DNA of 64,000 nt from Streptomyces hokutonensis (lineage in GTDB: Bacteria; Actinomycetota; Actinomycetes; Streptomycetales; Streptomycetaceae), in contig NZ_BARG01000024.1 of NCBI RefSeq assembly GCF_000376565.1, forward strand, positions 365,270 through 429,269, given 5' to 3'. Of this stretch, positions 55,573-64,000 are shown piece by piece (positions within the stretch are counted from its first letter, which is position 1; each line of letters opens with the position of its first letter). The notes under the pieces were generated by a model. That model was not told the origin of the DNA. It saw only the letters and a list, made by a program, of their open reading frames with translations, and did no database searches. The position numbers and the translations under genes are program-made.

Positions 55573-57537
55573 ATGACCGACCGGACGCAACAGGGCACGG
55601 TCCGCCTCACCGTCGCCCAGGCCGTCGTCACCTACCTCTCCCGCCAGTACTCCGTGGCCGACGGCGAACGCCGCCGGCTCGTACCGGCCGCACTCGGCAT
55701 CTTCGGGCACGGCAACGTGGCGGGCCTCGGCCAGGCCCTCGACCAGCTAAGCGACCAACTCCCCTTCGTCCAGGGCCGGAACGAGCAGGCGCTCGTCCAC
55801 ATCGCGACCGCCTACGCCAAGGCCACCAAGCGGCACTCGACCCTCGCCGTGACCGCCTCCATCGGGCCGGGCGCCCTCAACATGGTGACCGGCGCGGGCC
55901 TCGCCACCGTCAACCGGCTGCCCGTCCTGCTGCTGCCCGGCGACACCTACGCGACTCGCCACCAGGGCCCGGTACTTCAGCAGCTCCAGCACCCCATCGA
56001 GGCCGACGCCTCGGTGAACGACGCCTTCCGGCCCGTCTCCCGCTTCTTCGACCGCATCACCCGCCCCGAGCAGCTCCTCACCGCGCTGCCCGCCGCGATG
56101 CGCGCCCTCACCGACGTCGACACCGGCGCGGTCGTCGTCTCGCTCCCGCAGGACATCCAGTCCCACGCCTACGACTACCCGGTCGCGTTCTTCGCCGAGC
56201 ACGACTGGCCGATCCGCCGCCCCGCGCCGGACGCCGACGAGGTCGCCGAGGTCGCGCGACTGCTCGCCGAGGCGGAGAAGCCGCTCGTCATCGCCGGCGG
56301 CGGGGTCGTGTACTCCGGCGCGGGCGAGGAGTTGGAGGCGCTGGCCGAGGCGGCGGGCGTGCCCGTCGTGGAGACCTTCGCGGGCAAGGGCGCCGTCCAG
56401 CGCCGCGCCTGGTGGCAGCTCGGCGGCATCGGACTCGAAGGCACTCCGGCGGTCAACACCCTTGCCCGGGAAGCCGACTTCGTGCTCACCGTGGGCTCGC
56501 GGCTGACGGACTTCGCCACCGCCTCGCACTCCCTCTTCGAGAACCCGGACGTGCGCTTCGCCAGCATCAACGTCAACGTGCACGACGCGGGCCGCCTCGG
56601 CGCGACCGGCATCGTGGCCGACGCCAAGCGCGCCCTCGCCGCGCTGACGGAGGTCGTACGGGCCAACGGCACGACCACGTCGGCCGGTTGGCAGGAGAAG
56701 GTACGCACGCTGGACGCGCGGTGGCAGGAGGAACGCAGCGCCGCGATCGACCCGGACACCCCCTTCGACCTCGCCTCGCTGCCCGCCGACTCCGACGTCG
56801 TGCGCGACACCGAAGCAGCCCTTACCCAGGGGCAGTTGATCGGTCTCCTCCAGGAGCACGCACGGTCCGGTGACACGATCATCGCGGCTGCCGGCGGTCC
56901 GCCCGGTGACCTGCAGAAGGTGTGGGACGCCACCGAAGGGCGGTACGCCCACCTGGAGTTCGGGTTCTCCTGCATGGGATACGAACTGCCCGCCGCGATC
57001 GGCGTCCGCCTCGCCGAACCGGACCCGGCCAAGCGCGTACTGTCGCTGCTCGGCGACGGAACCTTCCTCATGGCGCCGACCGAACTGGTCACGGCCGCGC
57101 AGGAACGGCTCCCGATCACGATCGTGATCCCCGAGAACCACGGCTACCAGGTCATCCACCGACTCCAAATGGGCCGCAACGGAAGGGAGTTCGGCAACGA
57201 GTTCCGCTACCGCGACGGCAGCCTGGAGATCGGCTCCGGCAAGTCCGCACGCCTGGAGGGCGACTACCTCCAGGTCGACCTCGTCAAGACCGCGGAGGGC
57301 CTGGGCGCACGCGCGCTGCGTGCCACGACCGCCGACGAGGTGCGTACGGCGCTGGCCGACACGCGCGACCACAACGGCCCGGTCGTCCTGGTCGTCCCCG
57401 TGATCCCGCACGCCGACCTGCCCGGCGCCGGTGTCTGGTGGGACGTGGCCCCGGCAGAGGTCTCCGAGCAGGAGGCCGTCGCCCAGCTGCGCGCCGAGTA
57501 CGAAGAGGGCCTCGCGTCCCAGAGGTGGTACGGATGA
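55573..57537 (+). CDS. iolD: 3D-(3,5/4)-trihydroxycyclohexane-1,2-dione acylhydrolase
   Basis: ThDP-dependent enzyme that opens the cyclitol ring to 5-deoxy-glucuronate. 654 residues, normal for IolD. The Pyr domain has FGHGNVAGLGQAL and GRNEQALVHIATAYAK with the ThDP glutamate; the PP domain has LLGDGTFLMAPTELVTAAQERLPITIVIPENHG, the GDG...N motif. RLTVAQAVVTYLSRQY at the start is typical of IolD. The stop overlaps the next ATG (ATGA). It anchors the identity of the whole operon as cyclitol catabolism. Confidence 0.95.
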   Translation: MTDRTQQGTVRLTVAQAVVTYLSRQYSVADGERRRLVPAALGIFGHGNVAGLGQALDQLSDQLPFVQGRNEQALVHIATAYAKATKRHSTLAVTASIGPGALNMVTGAGLATVNRLPVLLLPGDTYATRHQGPVLQQLQHPIEADASVNDAFRPVSRFFDRITRPEQLLTALPAAMRALTDVDTGAVVVSLPQDIQSHAYDYPVAFFAEHDWPIRRPAPDADEVAEVARLLAEAEKPLVIAGGGVVYSGAGEELEALAEAAGVPVVETFAGKGAVQRRAWWQLGGIGLEGTPAVNTLAREADFVLTVGSRLTDFATASHSLFENPDVRFASINVNVHDAGRLGATGIVADAKRALAALTEVVRANGTTTSAGWQEKVRTLDARWQEERSAAIDPDTPFDLASLPADSDVVRDTEAALTQGQLIGLLQEHARSGDTIIAAAGGPPGDLQKVWDATEGRYAHLEFGFSCMGYELPAAIGVRLAEPDPAKRVLSLLGDGTFLMAPTELVTAAQERLPITIVIPENHGYQVIHRLQMGRNGREFGNEFRYRDGSLEIGSGKSARLEGDYLQVDLVKTAEGLGARALRATTADEVRTALADTRDHNGPVVLVVPVIPHADLPGAGVWWDVAPAEVSEQEAVAQLRAEYEEGLASQRWYG

Positions 57538-58346
57538 CTCGCTCACCTCTCGACCACGGCCGCCTGCGTGCCCGACTCGCCGCCGGAGAAGCCACGTTGG
57601 GCACCTTCGTCGGCACCGCCTCCCCGGTCTCGGCCGAGGTGTGCGCCGCCGCGGGCGCCGACTGGCTGCTGCTCGACCTCGAGCACGGAGCGGGCGGCGA
57701 GGAACAGGTCCGGACGACCGTCCCGGCCGCGGCGGCCTACGGCGTCCCGACCGTCGTACGCGTGGAGTCCGCAGAACGCATCCGCATCGGCCGCGTCCTC
57801 GACCTGGGCGCCGCCGGAATCATGCTGCCCCGCCTCGACACGGCGGCCGAAGTCACCGCCGCGCTACGGCACTTGAGGTACCCGCCCGCAGGGGACCGGG
57901 GCGTGGCCACCTACAACCGGGCCTGCCGTTTCGGCCTCGACGCCGGAGCCCTGGACCGGGAGGGCGAACTCCTCGGCGTGGTCCAGATCGAATCGGCCAG
58001 TTCCCTCGCGGAGGTCGAGGCGATCGCCGCCCTGGACGGCGTCGACGTCCTGTTCGTCGGCCCCCGCGACCTCAGCCACGACCTCGGCGTGCCCGGCGAC
58101 TTCGCCGCGCCGGTCTACCGGGAGGCGCTGGAGCGCGTCCGCAAGGCCGCCGCCGCGCACGGCAAGGCCTGCGGACTGCTCGTCCACGACGGCGCGGCCG
58201 CGGCCGCCAAACGAGCCGAGGGCTGGACGTTCATCGGCATCGGTTCCGACGCGACCCTGCTCGCGGCCGCCCTGTCCGCCGCGCTCGGCGAGGCCCGGGC
58301 CCAGGACTCGCAGGTCTCTCAGGATTCCCAGGAGGCACGATCATGA
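57534..58346 (+). CDS. HpcH/HpaI-type class II aldolase
   Basis: A 270-residue divalent-metal aldolase of the HpaI type, which cleaves 2-keto-4-hydroxy acids to pyruvate plus an aldehyde. Visible motifs are TASPVSAEVCAAAGADWLLLDLEHG, VVRVESAERIRIGRVLDLGAAGIMLPRL and QIESASSLAEVEAIAALDGVDVLFVGPRDLSHDLG, with the metal Glu and Asp. It starts inside the iolD stop and ends inside the next start, so it is locked into the operon. Its natural substrate here is presumably a deoxy-keto acid from the ring-opened cyclitol. Confidence 0.9.
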   Translation: MTRSPLDHGRLRARLAAGEATLGTFVGTASPVSAEVCAAAGADWLLLDLEHGAGGEEQVRTTVPAAAAYGVPTVVRVESAERIRIGRVLDLGAAGIMLPRLDTAAEVTAALRHLRYPPAGDRGVATYNRACRFGLDAGALDREGELLGVVQIESASSLAEVEAIAALDGVDVLFVGPRDLSHDLGVPGDFAAPVYREALERVRKAAAAHGKACGLLVHDGAAAAAKRAEGWTFIGIGSDATLLAAALSAALGEARAQDSQVSQDSQEARS

Positions 58347-59560
58347 CCCCCGACACCCCGGGCGCCGCACGCGAGATCGGCGTCGGACTGATCAGCGTCG
58401 GCTGGATGGGCAAGCTGCACAGCCGCGCCTACCAGGCCCTCCCGTCCGTCTACCCCGAGCTGGGCATCAAGCCCCGCCTCGTCCACGCCGCCGACACCGC
58501 CGAGGACCGCGCGGCCTACGCCCGCGACGTCCTCGGCTACGCGCGGGCCGGCACCGACTACCGCGCCGTCCTCGACGACCCGGAGGTCGAGGTCGTCTCG
58601 ATCTGCGCGCCCAACCTCCTCCACCACGAGATAGGCATCGCCGCCGCCAAGGCCGGCAAGCCGTTCTGGATCGAGAAGCCCGTCGGGCGCGGCGCCGAGG
58701 AGACCGCCGAGGTCGCCGCCGCCGCCCGCGCGGCCGGGGTCGTCACCTCCATCGGCTACAACTACCGCCACGCCCCCGCCGTCGAACGCGCCCGCGAACT
58801 GATCGCCGAGGGCCGCCTCGGCCGTATCACCAATGTCCGCGCCACCTTCTTCTCCGGCTACGCCTCCGAACCCAAGGGCGCCCTGTCCTGGCGCTTCAAG
58901 CGGGACCTGGCAGGACACGGCGCGCTCGGCGACCTGCTGAGCCATGTCGTGGACCTCGTCAGCTACGTCGTCGCCCCGATCGACGAGGTCTCCGCCCTCA
59001 CCAGCACCGTCTACACCGAACGCCCGCTCCTGCCGATGGGCTCGGGCACGCACTTCGCGGTGATCGAGGACGGCGAGATGGCGCCCGTGGAGAACGACGA
59101 CTACAGCGCCGCCCTCGTCCGCTTCCACGGCGGAGCCGTCGGCACCCTGGAGGCCTCCCGCATCATCGTCGGCCCGCAGTGCGGCATCGGCTTCGAGATC
59201 TACGGCACCGACGGGTCGGTCACCTGGAACTTCGAGCGCATGAACGAACTGCGCGTCGCCCTCGACCGCAGCGGCCCCCAGCAGGGCTACACCACCGTGC
59301 TCGGCAACGGACACATGGGCGACTACGCCAGCTTCCAGCCCGGCCCCGGCAACAGCATGGGCTACGACGACCTCAAGGTGATCGAGGCCAAGAAGTTCCT
59401 CGCCGCCGTCGCGGGCATCGAGCACCACAACTCGACCATCGAGGACGCGCACGCCGTCGCCGAGGTCATCGCGGCGGCCGCGGCCTCCGCGGAGAGCGGC
59501 GCCTGGCAGCCGGTGCCCGCCGTGCCGGGGGCGAACTTCGGCCATCCGGTGCGGAGTTGA
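58343..59560 (+). CDS. Gfo/Idh/MocA oxidoreductase (inositol dehydrogenase-like)
   Basis: A 405-residue NAD(P)-dependent sugar or cyclitol dehydrogenase. Rossmann start GVGLISVGWMGKLHSRAYQ, the catalytic-lysine motif WIEKPVGRG (near 112), SIGYNYRHAPAVERAREL, and a C-terminal beta-sheet domain. By its operon it most likely oxidises inositol or a stereoisomer to the inosose. Starts in the aldolase stop (ATGA). Confidence 0.9.
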   Translation: MTPDTPGAAREIGVGLISVGWMGKLHSRAYQALPSVYPELGIKPRLVHAADTAEDRAAYARDVLGYARAGTDYRAVLDDPEVEVVSICAPNLLHHEIGIAAAKAGKPFWIEKPVGRGAEETAEVAAAARAAGVVTSIGYNYRHAPAVERARELIAEGRLGRITNVRATFFSGYASEPKGALSWRFKRDLAGHGALGDLLSHVVDLVSYVVAPIDEVSALTSTVYTERPLLPMGSGTHFAVIEDGEMAPVENDDYSAALVRFHGGAVGTLEASRIIVGPQCGIGFEIYGTDGSVTWNFERMNELRVALDRSGPQQGYTTVLGNGHMGDYASFQPGPGNSMGYDDLKVIEAKKFLAAVAGIEHHNSTIEDAHAVAEVIAAAAASAESGAWQPVPAVPGANFGHPVRS

Positions 59561-59564
59561 TCGT

Positions 59565-60512
59565 ATGACCGAACATGTGGTGGTGGGCCTCGGTCCCGTC
59601 GACACCGACACGGTGGGACCCGTCCTGGGGGAGGGGGTCACCTTCGTCGCCGATCCCACGCCCGAGGACCTCGCGGTCGCCGAAGGCGCCATCGTCCGCG
59701 CCGACCGGCGGGTCGACGAGGAGCTGCTGCGGCGGGCACCGCGGCTGCGGGTGATCGCCCGCACCGGCGTCGGCGTCGACCTGGTCGACGTGAGGGCGGC
59801 CTCCGCCCGTGGCATCCCCGTGGTCATCACCCCGAACAGCGGCAGCCGGGCCGTGGCCGAGGGCGTCTTCGCCATGGCCCTGCACCTCACCAAGCGGCTG
59901 GCACCCCTGACCGAACTGGTCCGCGACGGCCGCTGGGCCGCACGGAACACCGTCCCCGTCGGCGACCTCGACGGCGCCACCCTCGGCATCGTCGGCTACG
60001 GCCGCATCGGCCGCCGGGTGGGTGAACTGGCCGCCGCCTTCGGCATGGTGACCCGCGCCTACGACCCGTTCAGCCCGCCCCCGGCCGAGCTCTCCGTCGT
60101 GGACCTCGATGAACTGGCCGCGACCAGCGACGTGTTGACCCTCCACGCCCCGCTGGTCGAGGAGACCCGGCACCTCGTCGACGAGCGGCTGCTGGCCCGC
60201 GTCAGACCGGGCGCGATCCTGATCAACTGCGGACGCGGTGGGCTGCTCGACCCCGATGCCACCCTCGCCGCACTGGAATCGGGACGGCTGGCGGGCGTAG
60301 GACTGGACGTGTTCGATCCGGAACCGGCTCTCTACCATCCACTGTTCGATCATCCCGACGTGGTTCTCACCCCTCATCTGATGGGTATGACGCGCCGGGC
60401 GATGACCTTGACCTTCGTCGACGCGGCGCGTGGTGTCGCGGACGTTCTCGCGGGGCGGCCGCCGGCCGCGGTCGCCGACTCCGACTGGAATCTCAGAAAG
60501 GCCACAGCATGA
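59565..60512 (+). CDS. D-2-hydroxyacid dehydrogenase
   Basis: A 315-residue NAD(H)-dependent dehydrogenase of the SerA/GyaR group. Nucleotide motif GIVGYGRIGRRVGELA (near 143), catalytic Arg in NCGRGGLLD, Glu in FDPEPALYHP and His in TPHLMGMT. It sits four bases after the Gfo/Idh stop and its stop overlaps the iolE start. Such an enzyme is not a part of standard iol operons; it may reduce a 2-keto acid produced in the lower pathway. Confidence 0.9.
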   Translation: MTEHVVVGLGPVDTDTVGPVLGEGVTFVADPTPEDLAVAEGAIVRADRRVDEELLRRAPRLRVIARTGVGVDLVDVRAASARGIPVVITPNSGSRAVAEGVFAMALHLTKRLAPLTELVRDGRWAARNTVPVGDLDGATLGIVGYGRIGRRVGELAAAFGMVTRAYDPFSPPPAELSVVDLDELAATSDVLTLHAPLVEETRHLVDERLLARVRPGAILINCGRGGLLDPDATLAALESGRLAGVGLDVFDPEPALYHPLFDHPDVVLTPHLMGMTRRAMTLTFVDAARGVADVLAGRPPAAVADSDWNLRKATA

Positions 60513-61396
60513 CCACCTCCCCCCTGAACAGGATCGCCGGTGCTCCCATCTCGTGGGGTGTGTGCGAAGTGCCCGGCTGGGGCTACCAGTTGACGCCCGA
60601 GCGGGTGCTGAACGAGATGCGCGAGGTCGGCCTGTCCGCCACCGAGTTCGGCCCCGAGGGCTTCCTGCCCGCCGAGCCCGGCGCCATGGCCCGCACCCTC
60701 GCCGACCACGACCTGCACGCGGTCGGCGGCTTCACCCCGCTGCTGCTGCACGTGCCCGGCCACGACCCGCTGCCCGAGGCGGAACAGCTCCTCGCGGGCT
60801 ACGACGCCTCGAAGGCGGAGGTGCTGGTCCTGTCGGCCGTCACCGGCCAGGACGGCTACGACTCGCGCCCCGAACTCGACGCCGACGGCTGGAAGCTGCT
60901 GCTGTCCAACCTCGACCGGCTCGCCTCGCTCGCCGCCGAACGCGGGGTGCGCGCCGTCCTGCACCCGCACGTCGGCACGATGATCGAGAACGGCGACGAG
61001 GTCCGGCGCGTCCTGGAGCACTCGGCGATCTCCCTCTGTCTCGACACCGGCCACCTCCTCATCGGCGGCACCGACCCGGCCGAACTCACCCGCCAGGCCC
61101 CCGAGCGGATCGCCCACACCCACATGAAGGACGTGGACGCCTCCCTCGCCGCCAAGGTCCAGGACGGACAGCTCAGCTACACCGACGCCGTCCGCAAGGG
61201 CATGTACCGCCCGCTGGGCGCCGGCGACGTGGATGTGCAGGCCATCGTCACCCACCTCAGCGCCCGCGGCTACGACGGCTGGTACGTCCTGGAGCAGGAC
61301 ACCATCCTCACCGAGGAGCCCAAGGCGAAGGGCCCGGTCGAGGACGTGTGGGCCAGCGCCGAGCACCTGCGCTCGGTGCTGCGCGGCGTCGCCTAG
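60509..61396 (+). CDS. iolE: IolE-type inosose dehydratase
   Basis: Removes water from scyllo-inosose to give the trihydroxy-dione that IolD opens. 295 residues, TIM barrel, N-terminus APISWGVCEVPGWGYQL matches the conserved IolE start. Metal residues fall in ATEFGPEGF, CLDTGHLLIGGTDP and HTHMKDVD; C-terminus GWYVLEQDTI is conserved. It overlaps the upstream stop (ATGA). Right after its stop is a 14-base palindrome GCCCGTATACGGGC (61396-61409). Confidence 0.88.
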   Translation: MTTSPLNRIAGAPISWGVCEVPGWGYQLTPERVLNEMREVGLSATEFGPEGFLPAEPGAMARTLADHDLHAVGGFTPLLLHVPGHDPLPEAEQLLAGYDASKAEVLVLSAVTGQDGYDSRPELDADGWKLLLSNLDRLASLAAERGVRAVLHPHVGTMIENGDEVRRVLEHSAISLCLDTGHLLIGGTDPAELTRQAPERIAHTHMKDVDASLAAKVQDGQLSYTDAVRKGMYRPLGAGDVDVQAIVTHLSARGYDGWYVLEQDTILTEEPKAKGPVEDVWASAEHLRSVLRGVA

Positions 61397-61409
61397 CCCG
61401 TATACGGGC
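61396..61409. promoter_or_regulatory. Palindrome after iolE
   Basis: GCCCGTATACGGGC is a perfect 14-base palindrome starting on the last base of the iolE stop and lying 117 bases before the next gene. It could be a short terminator or an operator for the gene at 61526. Confidence 0.4.
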
Positions 61410-61525
61410 CTGATGTGCTTTTGATGGATTCTGAGGGATTGACTGATGTGTCGAGTTGATCTCAGAATGCCCAAGCGATCGGGCGCCGTGTCTTTTCCGA
61501 GTGTGAGGAATCCAGGAAAAAGTAA

Positions 61526-62374
61526 ATGACCGCTGACGAATTTCTGGCCACCTGCTGGACCACGGCGGGTGACGCCGCTCCCGACGAGGAGGATCAGCGC
61601 AGCCCGCTGAATCTGCGGGAACGGGTGGAAGCGGCGCGCGAGGCCGGATTCACCGCCTTCGGGCTGCTGTACGTGGACCTGGTGGAGGCCGAGCGTGAGT
61701 ACGGAATGGCCGGGATCCGGTCGCTCTTCGCGGACAACGGGATCAACCACGTCGAGCTGGAGCTGCTGACCGACTGGTGGGCGGACGGACCCCGGCGGGC
61801 CGCCTCGGACGAGATCCGTACCGGCATGCTGAAGGCCGTCGAGACACTCGGCGCCCGTACCTTCAAGATCGGCCCCGATGTGGCGGACGAACCCTGGGAC
61901 CTCGACGTCTGGGCCAAGGAGTTCGCCGTACTGGCCGCGCAGGCCGACGGGGTCGGCGCCCGGCTCGGCGTCGAGCCGCTGCCCTGGTCCAACCTGAAGA
62001 CCGTGCACGACGGGCTACGGCTCGTCGAGGCCGCAGGCCATCCGGCGGGCGGCCTCATCATCGACATCTGGCACACCGAGCGCGCCCACACCCCGCCCGC
62101 CGAGCTGGCGGAGGTACCCGGATCGCGGATCGTCGGCGTGGAGCTCAACGACGCCGACAGTGAGGTCGTCGGCACGCTCTTCGAGGACACCGTGCACCGC
62201 CGGCGCCTGTGCGGAGAGGGCTCGTTCGACCTGCCCGGGGTCATCGCCGCGCTCCGCACGGCCGGCTTCCGCGGCCCCTGGGGCGTGGAGATCCTCTCCG
62301 ACGCGCACCGCGCGCTGCCGGTGCGGGAGGCCGCCGCGGCGGCATATCGGAGTGCCGCGGCACTCGTGAACTAA
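61526..62374 (+). CDS. TIM-barrel sugar phosphate isomerase/epimerase
   Basis: A 282-residue AP endonuclease-2/IolE-like TIM-barrel protein (VEAAREAGFTAFGLLYVDLVEAER, GVEPLPWSN-type ligand loop with the metal Glu, LIIDIWHTERAH, VGVELNDADSE, WGVEILSD). It probably isomerises or epimerises a cyclitol or keto-sugar beside IolE. AGGAAAAAG precedes the ATG. The 129-base gap after iolE and the terminator behind it make it a separate unit or the operon's last gene. Confidence 0.85.
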   Translation: MTADEFLATCWTTAGDAAPDEEDQRSPLNLRERVEAAREAGFTAFGLLYVDLVEAEREYGMAGIRSLFADNGINHVELELLTDWWADGPRRAASDEIRTGMLKAVETLGARTFKIGPDVADEPWDLDVWAKEFAVLAAQADGVGARLGVEPLPWSNLKTVHDGLRLVEAAGHPAGGLIIDIWHTERAHTPPAELAEVPGSRIVGVELNDADSEVVGTLFEDTVHRRRLCGEGSFDLPGVIAALRTAGFRGPWGVEILSDAHRALPVREAAAAAYRSAAALVN

Positions 62375-62383
62375 TAACGGGCC

Positions 62384-62440
62384 ACAGGGGTGGCGGGAAC
62401 GAAACCACGGTCGTTTCCGCCGCCCCTGTTTTCATTTCTA
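62384..62440 (+). terminator. Strong Rho-independent terminator before the transporter genes
   Basis: A 19-bp stem with two G-U pairs: arms 62384-62402 (ACAGGGGTGG...) and 62411-62429 (...GCCCCTGT), loop AACCACGG, then TTTTCATTTCTATTTT. This is the most E. coli-like terminator in the window. Confidence 0.9.
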
Positions 62441-62571
62441 TTTTGATGTACGGGGCACGTTTTTGTGGCTGCTGAGGAAATGTTCAGACATCTTGGCGTG
62501 ATGGATAAATGATGTCATGACAAGCGTTGACCCTGGGGTGGCGTGACGGTTCTATCTCGTCATAAGCAACA

Positions 62572-62585
62572 GCCGTGTTAACGGC
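62572..62585. promoter_or_regulatory. Candidate operator before the binding-protein gene
   Basis: GCCGT-GTTA-ACGGC, perfect 5-bp arms, 36 bases before the ATG of the binding protein. The 190 bases between the terminator and this gene are relatively AT-rich and should hold its promoter. Confidence 0.45.
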
Positions 62586-62621
62586 ATGTGATCCTCCGCA
62601 GCACAGTGAGGTGCCGGAAAG

Positions 62622-63641
62622 ATGGACCGTACATCCCACCCCCGCTCCCGCAGAATCGTTCCCGTCGTCGCTGCGGCCGCAGCCGCCGCACTGCTCGTGG
62701 CCGGCTGCTCCAGCAGTTCCGGGGGCAAGCAGTCCGACGACAGTGGGGCCGGTGTCTCGGCAGGCAAGGCCACCACACCCCGCATGACCATCGCGATGAT
62801 CACCCACGCGGCCCCCGGTGACACCTTCTGGGACACGATCCGCAAGGGCGCCGAGGCCGCCGCGGCCAAGGACAACGTCAAGCTCGTCTACTCCAGCGAC
62901 CCCAACGGGCCCAACCAGTCGAACCTGGTGCAGAACGCGATCGACCAGAAGGTCGACGGCATCGCGGTCACTCTCGCCAAGCCCGACGCCATGAAGTCCG
63001 TGGTCGCCACGGCCGAGAAGGCCGGCATCCCCGTCGTCGGCTTCAACACCGGCGTGCAGGACTGGAAGAAGCAGGGCCTCCTCGAGTACTTCGGCCAGGA
63101 CGAGAGCATCGCGGGCGAGGCATTCGGCCGCAAGCTCAACGCGGCCGGGGCCAAGCACACCATCTGCGTGATCATGGAACAGGGTCAGGTGGCCCTGGAG
63201 GCCCGCTGCGCCGGCGTGAAGAAGACCTTCACCGGCAAGACCGAGATCATCAACGTCAACGGCACGGACATGCCGTCGGTGAAGTCGACGATCACGGCCA
63301 AGCTCCAGCAGGACAAGAGCATCGACTACGTGACGACGCTCGGCGCCCCGTTCGCGATGACCGCGATCCAGTCCATCGCCGATGCCGGCAGCAAGGCCAA
63401 GCTCGCCACGTTCGACCTCAACAAGGACGCGGTCGGCGCCATCAAGGCCGGCAAGATCCAGTGGGCCATCGACCAACAGCCTTACCTCCAGGGCTACTTG
63501 GCCGTCGACTCGCTATGGCTCTACAAGAACAACGGCAACTACAGCGGCGGCGGCCAGGAGCCCGTGCTGACTGGTCCGGCGTTCGTCGACAAGACGAATG
63601 TCGCCAAGGTCGCCGAGTTCGCCGCCAAGGGAACGCGGTGA
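62622..63641 (+). CDS. Sugar/cyclitol ABC transporter substrate-binding lipoprotein
   Basis: A 339-residue lipoprotein of the RbsB-like type 1 binding-protein family. The signal peptide ends in the lipobox LLVAGC (cysteine near 29), then a Ser/Gly linker and the sugar-binding lobes (IAMITHAAPGDTFWDTIRKGAE, VDGIAVTLAKPDAMKSV, VGFNTGVQDW, GQDESIAGEAFGRKL, ATFDLNKDAVGAI). Beside the iol genes it probably binds inositol or a related cyclitol. Its stop overlaps the permease GTG by four bases (GTGA). It has its own promoter region after the terminator. Confidence 0.92.
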   Translation: MDRTSHPRSRRIVPVVAAAAAAALLVAGCSSSSGGKQSDDSGAGVSAGKATTPRMTIAMITHAAPGDTFWDTIRKGAEAAAAKDNVKLVYSSDPNGPNQSNLVQNAIDQKVDGIAVTLAKPDAMKSVVATAEKAGIPVVGFNTGVQDWKKQGLLEYFGQDESIAGEAFGRKLNAAGAKHTICVIMEQGQVALEARCAGVKKTFTGKTEIINVNGTDMPSVKSTITAKLQQDKSIDYVTTLGAPFAMTAIQSIADAGSKAKLATFDLNKDAVGAIKAGKIQWAIDQQPYLQGYLAVDSLWLYKNNGNYSGGGQEPVLTGPAFVDKTNVAKVAEFAAKGTR

Positions 63642-64000
63642 CGCCCATGACCCAGATCACGGCACCGGCGACGGGCTCCCCGTCGCCGGCTCCGCCGGTC
63701 CCCGAACAGGACGGGCGGACTTCCGAACGGCCTTTGCTGATCCAGCTGTTGGCCCGTCCTGAGGTCGGAGTCTTCCTCGGTGCGGCAGCGGTGTACGTGT
63801 TCTTCCTGATCGCCGCTCCGCCGGTGCGTGAGGGCGCGTCGATGGCGAACATCCTCTACGGTTCGTCGACCATCGGGATCATGGCCCTGCCGGTCGCCCT
63901 GCTGATGATCGGCGGGGAGTTCGACCTCTCCGCCGGCGTCGCCGTCATCACCTCCGCGCTCACCGCGAGCATGCTCAGCTACCAACTCACCATGAACGTA
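63638..64000 (+). CDS. Sugar/cyclitol ABC transporter permease (3' partial)
   Basis: The first 121 codons of an RbsC-type permease, cut by the window end. After a 35-residue polar N-terminus comes LLARPEVGVFLGAAAVYVFFLIA and the family motif LPVALLMIGGEFDLSAGVAVITSAL, where GEFDLS corresponds to the GGIDLS motif. GTG at 63638 overlaps the binding-protein stop; an ATG at 63647 is the alternative. The ATPase is expected downstream outside the window. Confidence 0.9.
   Translation, partial: MTPMTQITAPATGSPSPAPPVPEQDGRTSERPLLIQLLARPEVGVFLGAAAVYVFFLIAAPPVREGASMANILYGSSTIGIMALPVALLMIGGEFDLSAGVAVITSALTASMLSYQLTMNV

Overview
The window reads as chromosomal DNA of a Streptomyces-like actinomycete. 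GC content is very high, GTG starts are common, there is a short chaplin, an actinobacterial two-phosphatase (SpoIIE-type) signalling block, and many LacI, TetR, PadR and HxlR regulators each sit beside one metabolic operon. I see no tRNA, rRNA, CRISPR array, insertion sequence or prophage. The first gene (a Ser/Thr kinase) and the last (a sugar ABC permease) run off the window ends.

Layout. 1-5 kb: kinase, flavodoxin-like protein, chaplin, membrane protein with a degenerate Mrr-like domain, secreted SGNH lipase, phosphoglucomutase. 6-8.6 kb: NhaA antiporter fused to a thioredoxin domain, then an operon of three cysteine-free (zinc-independent) ribosomal proteins L33, L31B and L36. 8.7-12.7 kb: SpoIIE-type phosphatase, free-standing MASE1 sensor, a second membrane SpoIIE phosphatase and a rhomboid-like protein. 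12.7-16 kb: TerD protein, M20 peptidase, argG with what looks like a leaderless promoter overlapping an ARG-box-like repeat. 16-20.7 kb: a CUT2 sugar ABC transporter with a divergent LacI regulator whose 3' end has been copied twice downstream in tandem. 20.8-22.3 kb: three small conserved proteins of unknown role.

22.3-30.4 kb is a sugar-utilisation island: arabinose/fucose-isomerase-like enzyme, MFS transporter, a 1316-residue cytoplasmic GH106-like glycosidase and a LacI repressor. Three AACGTT-centred palindromes (two in the divergent promoter region, one in front of the repressor) define a small self-contained regulon. 30.5-34.8 kb: TetR regulator, secreted CocE-type hydrolase with an acetate/YaaH-type transporter, and an orphan Imm21-type immunity gene. 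34.8-38.4 kb: PadR regulator divergent from a membrane protein, a carotenoid oxygenase, and an ECF-like sigma factor behind a very strong hairpin. 38.4-44.6 kb: SDR oxidoreductase, GH46 chitosanase with an operator, Ohr, LacI, NUDIX, quinone-oxidoreductase with a divergent TetR. 44.7-53.9 kb: STAND ATPase with 14 WD40 repeats, secreted GH92 mannosidase, HxlR/thioesterase divergent pair, LuxR regulator, class V aminotransferase.

54-64 kb is a cyclitol (inositol-type) catabolic operon: aldehyde dehydrogenase, IolD, HpaI-type aldolase, Gfo/Idh dehydrogenase, D-2-hydroxyacid dehydrogenase and IolE, mostly joined by 4-base overlaps. A second TIM-barrel isomerase and a strong terminator follow, then a lipoprotein binding protein and permease of a CUT2 transporter. 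No IolB or IolC is visible before the window ends, while a kinase-independent aldolase is present, so the lower pathway may differ from the textbook route. All functions are inferred from sequence reading; no database search was run.
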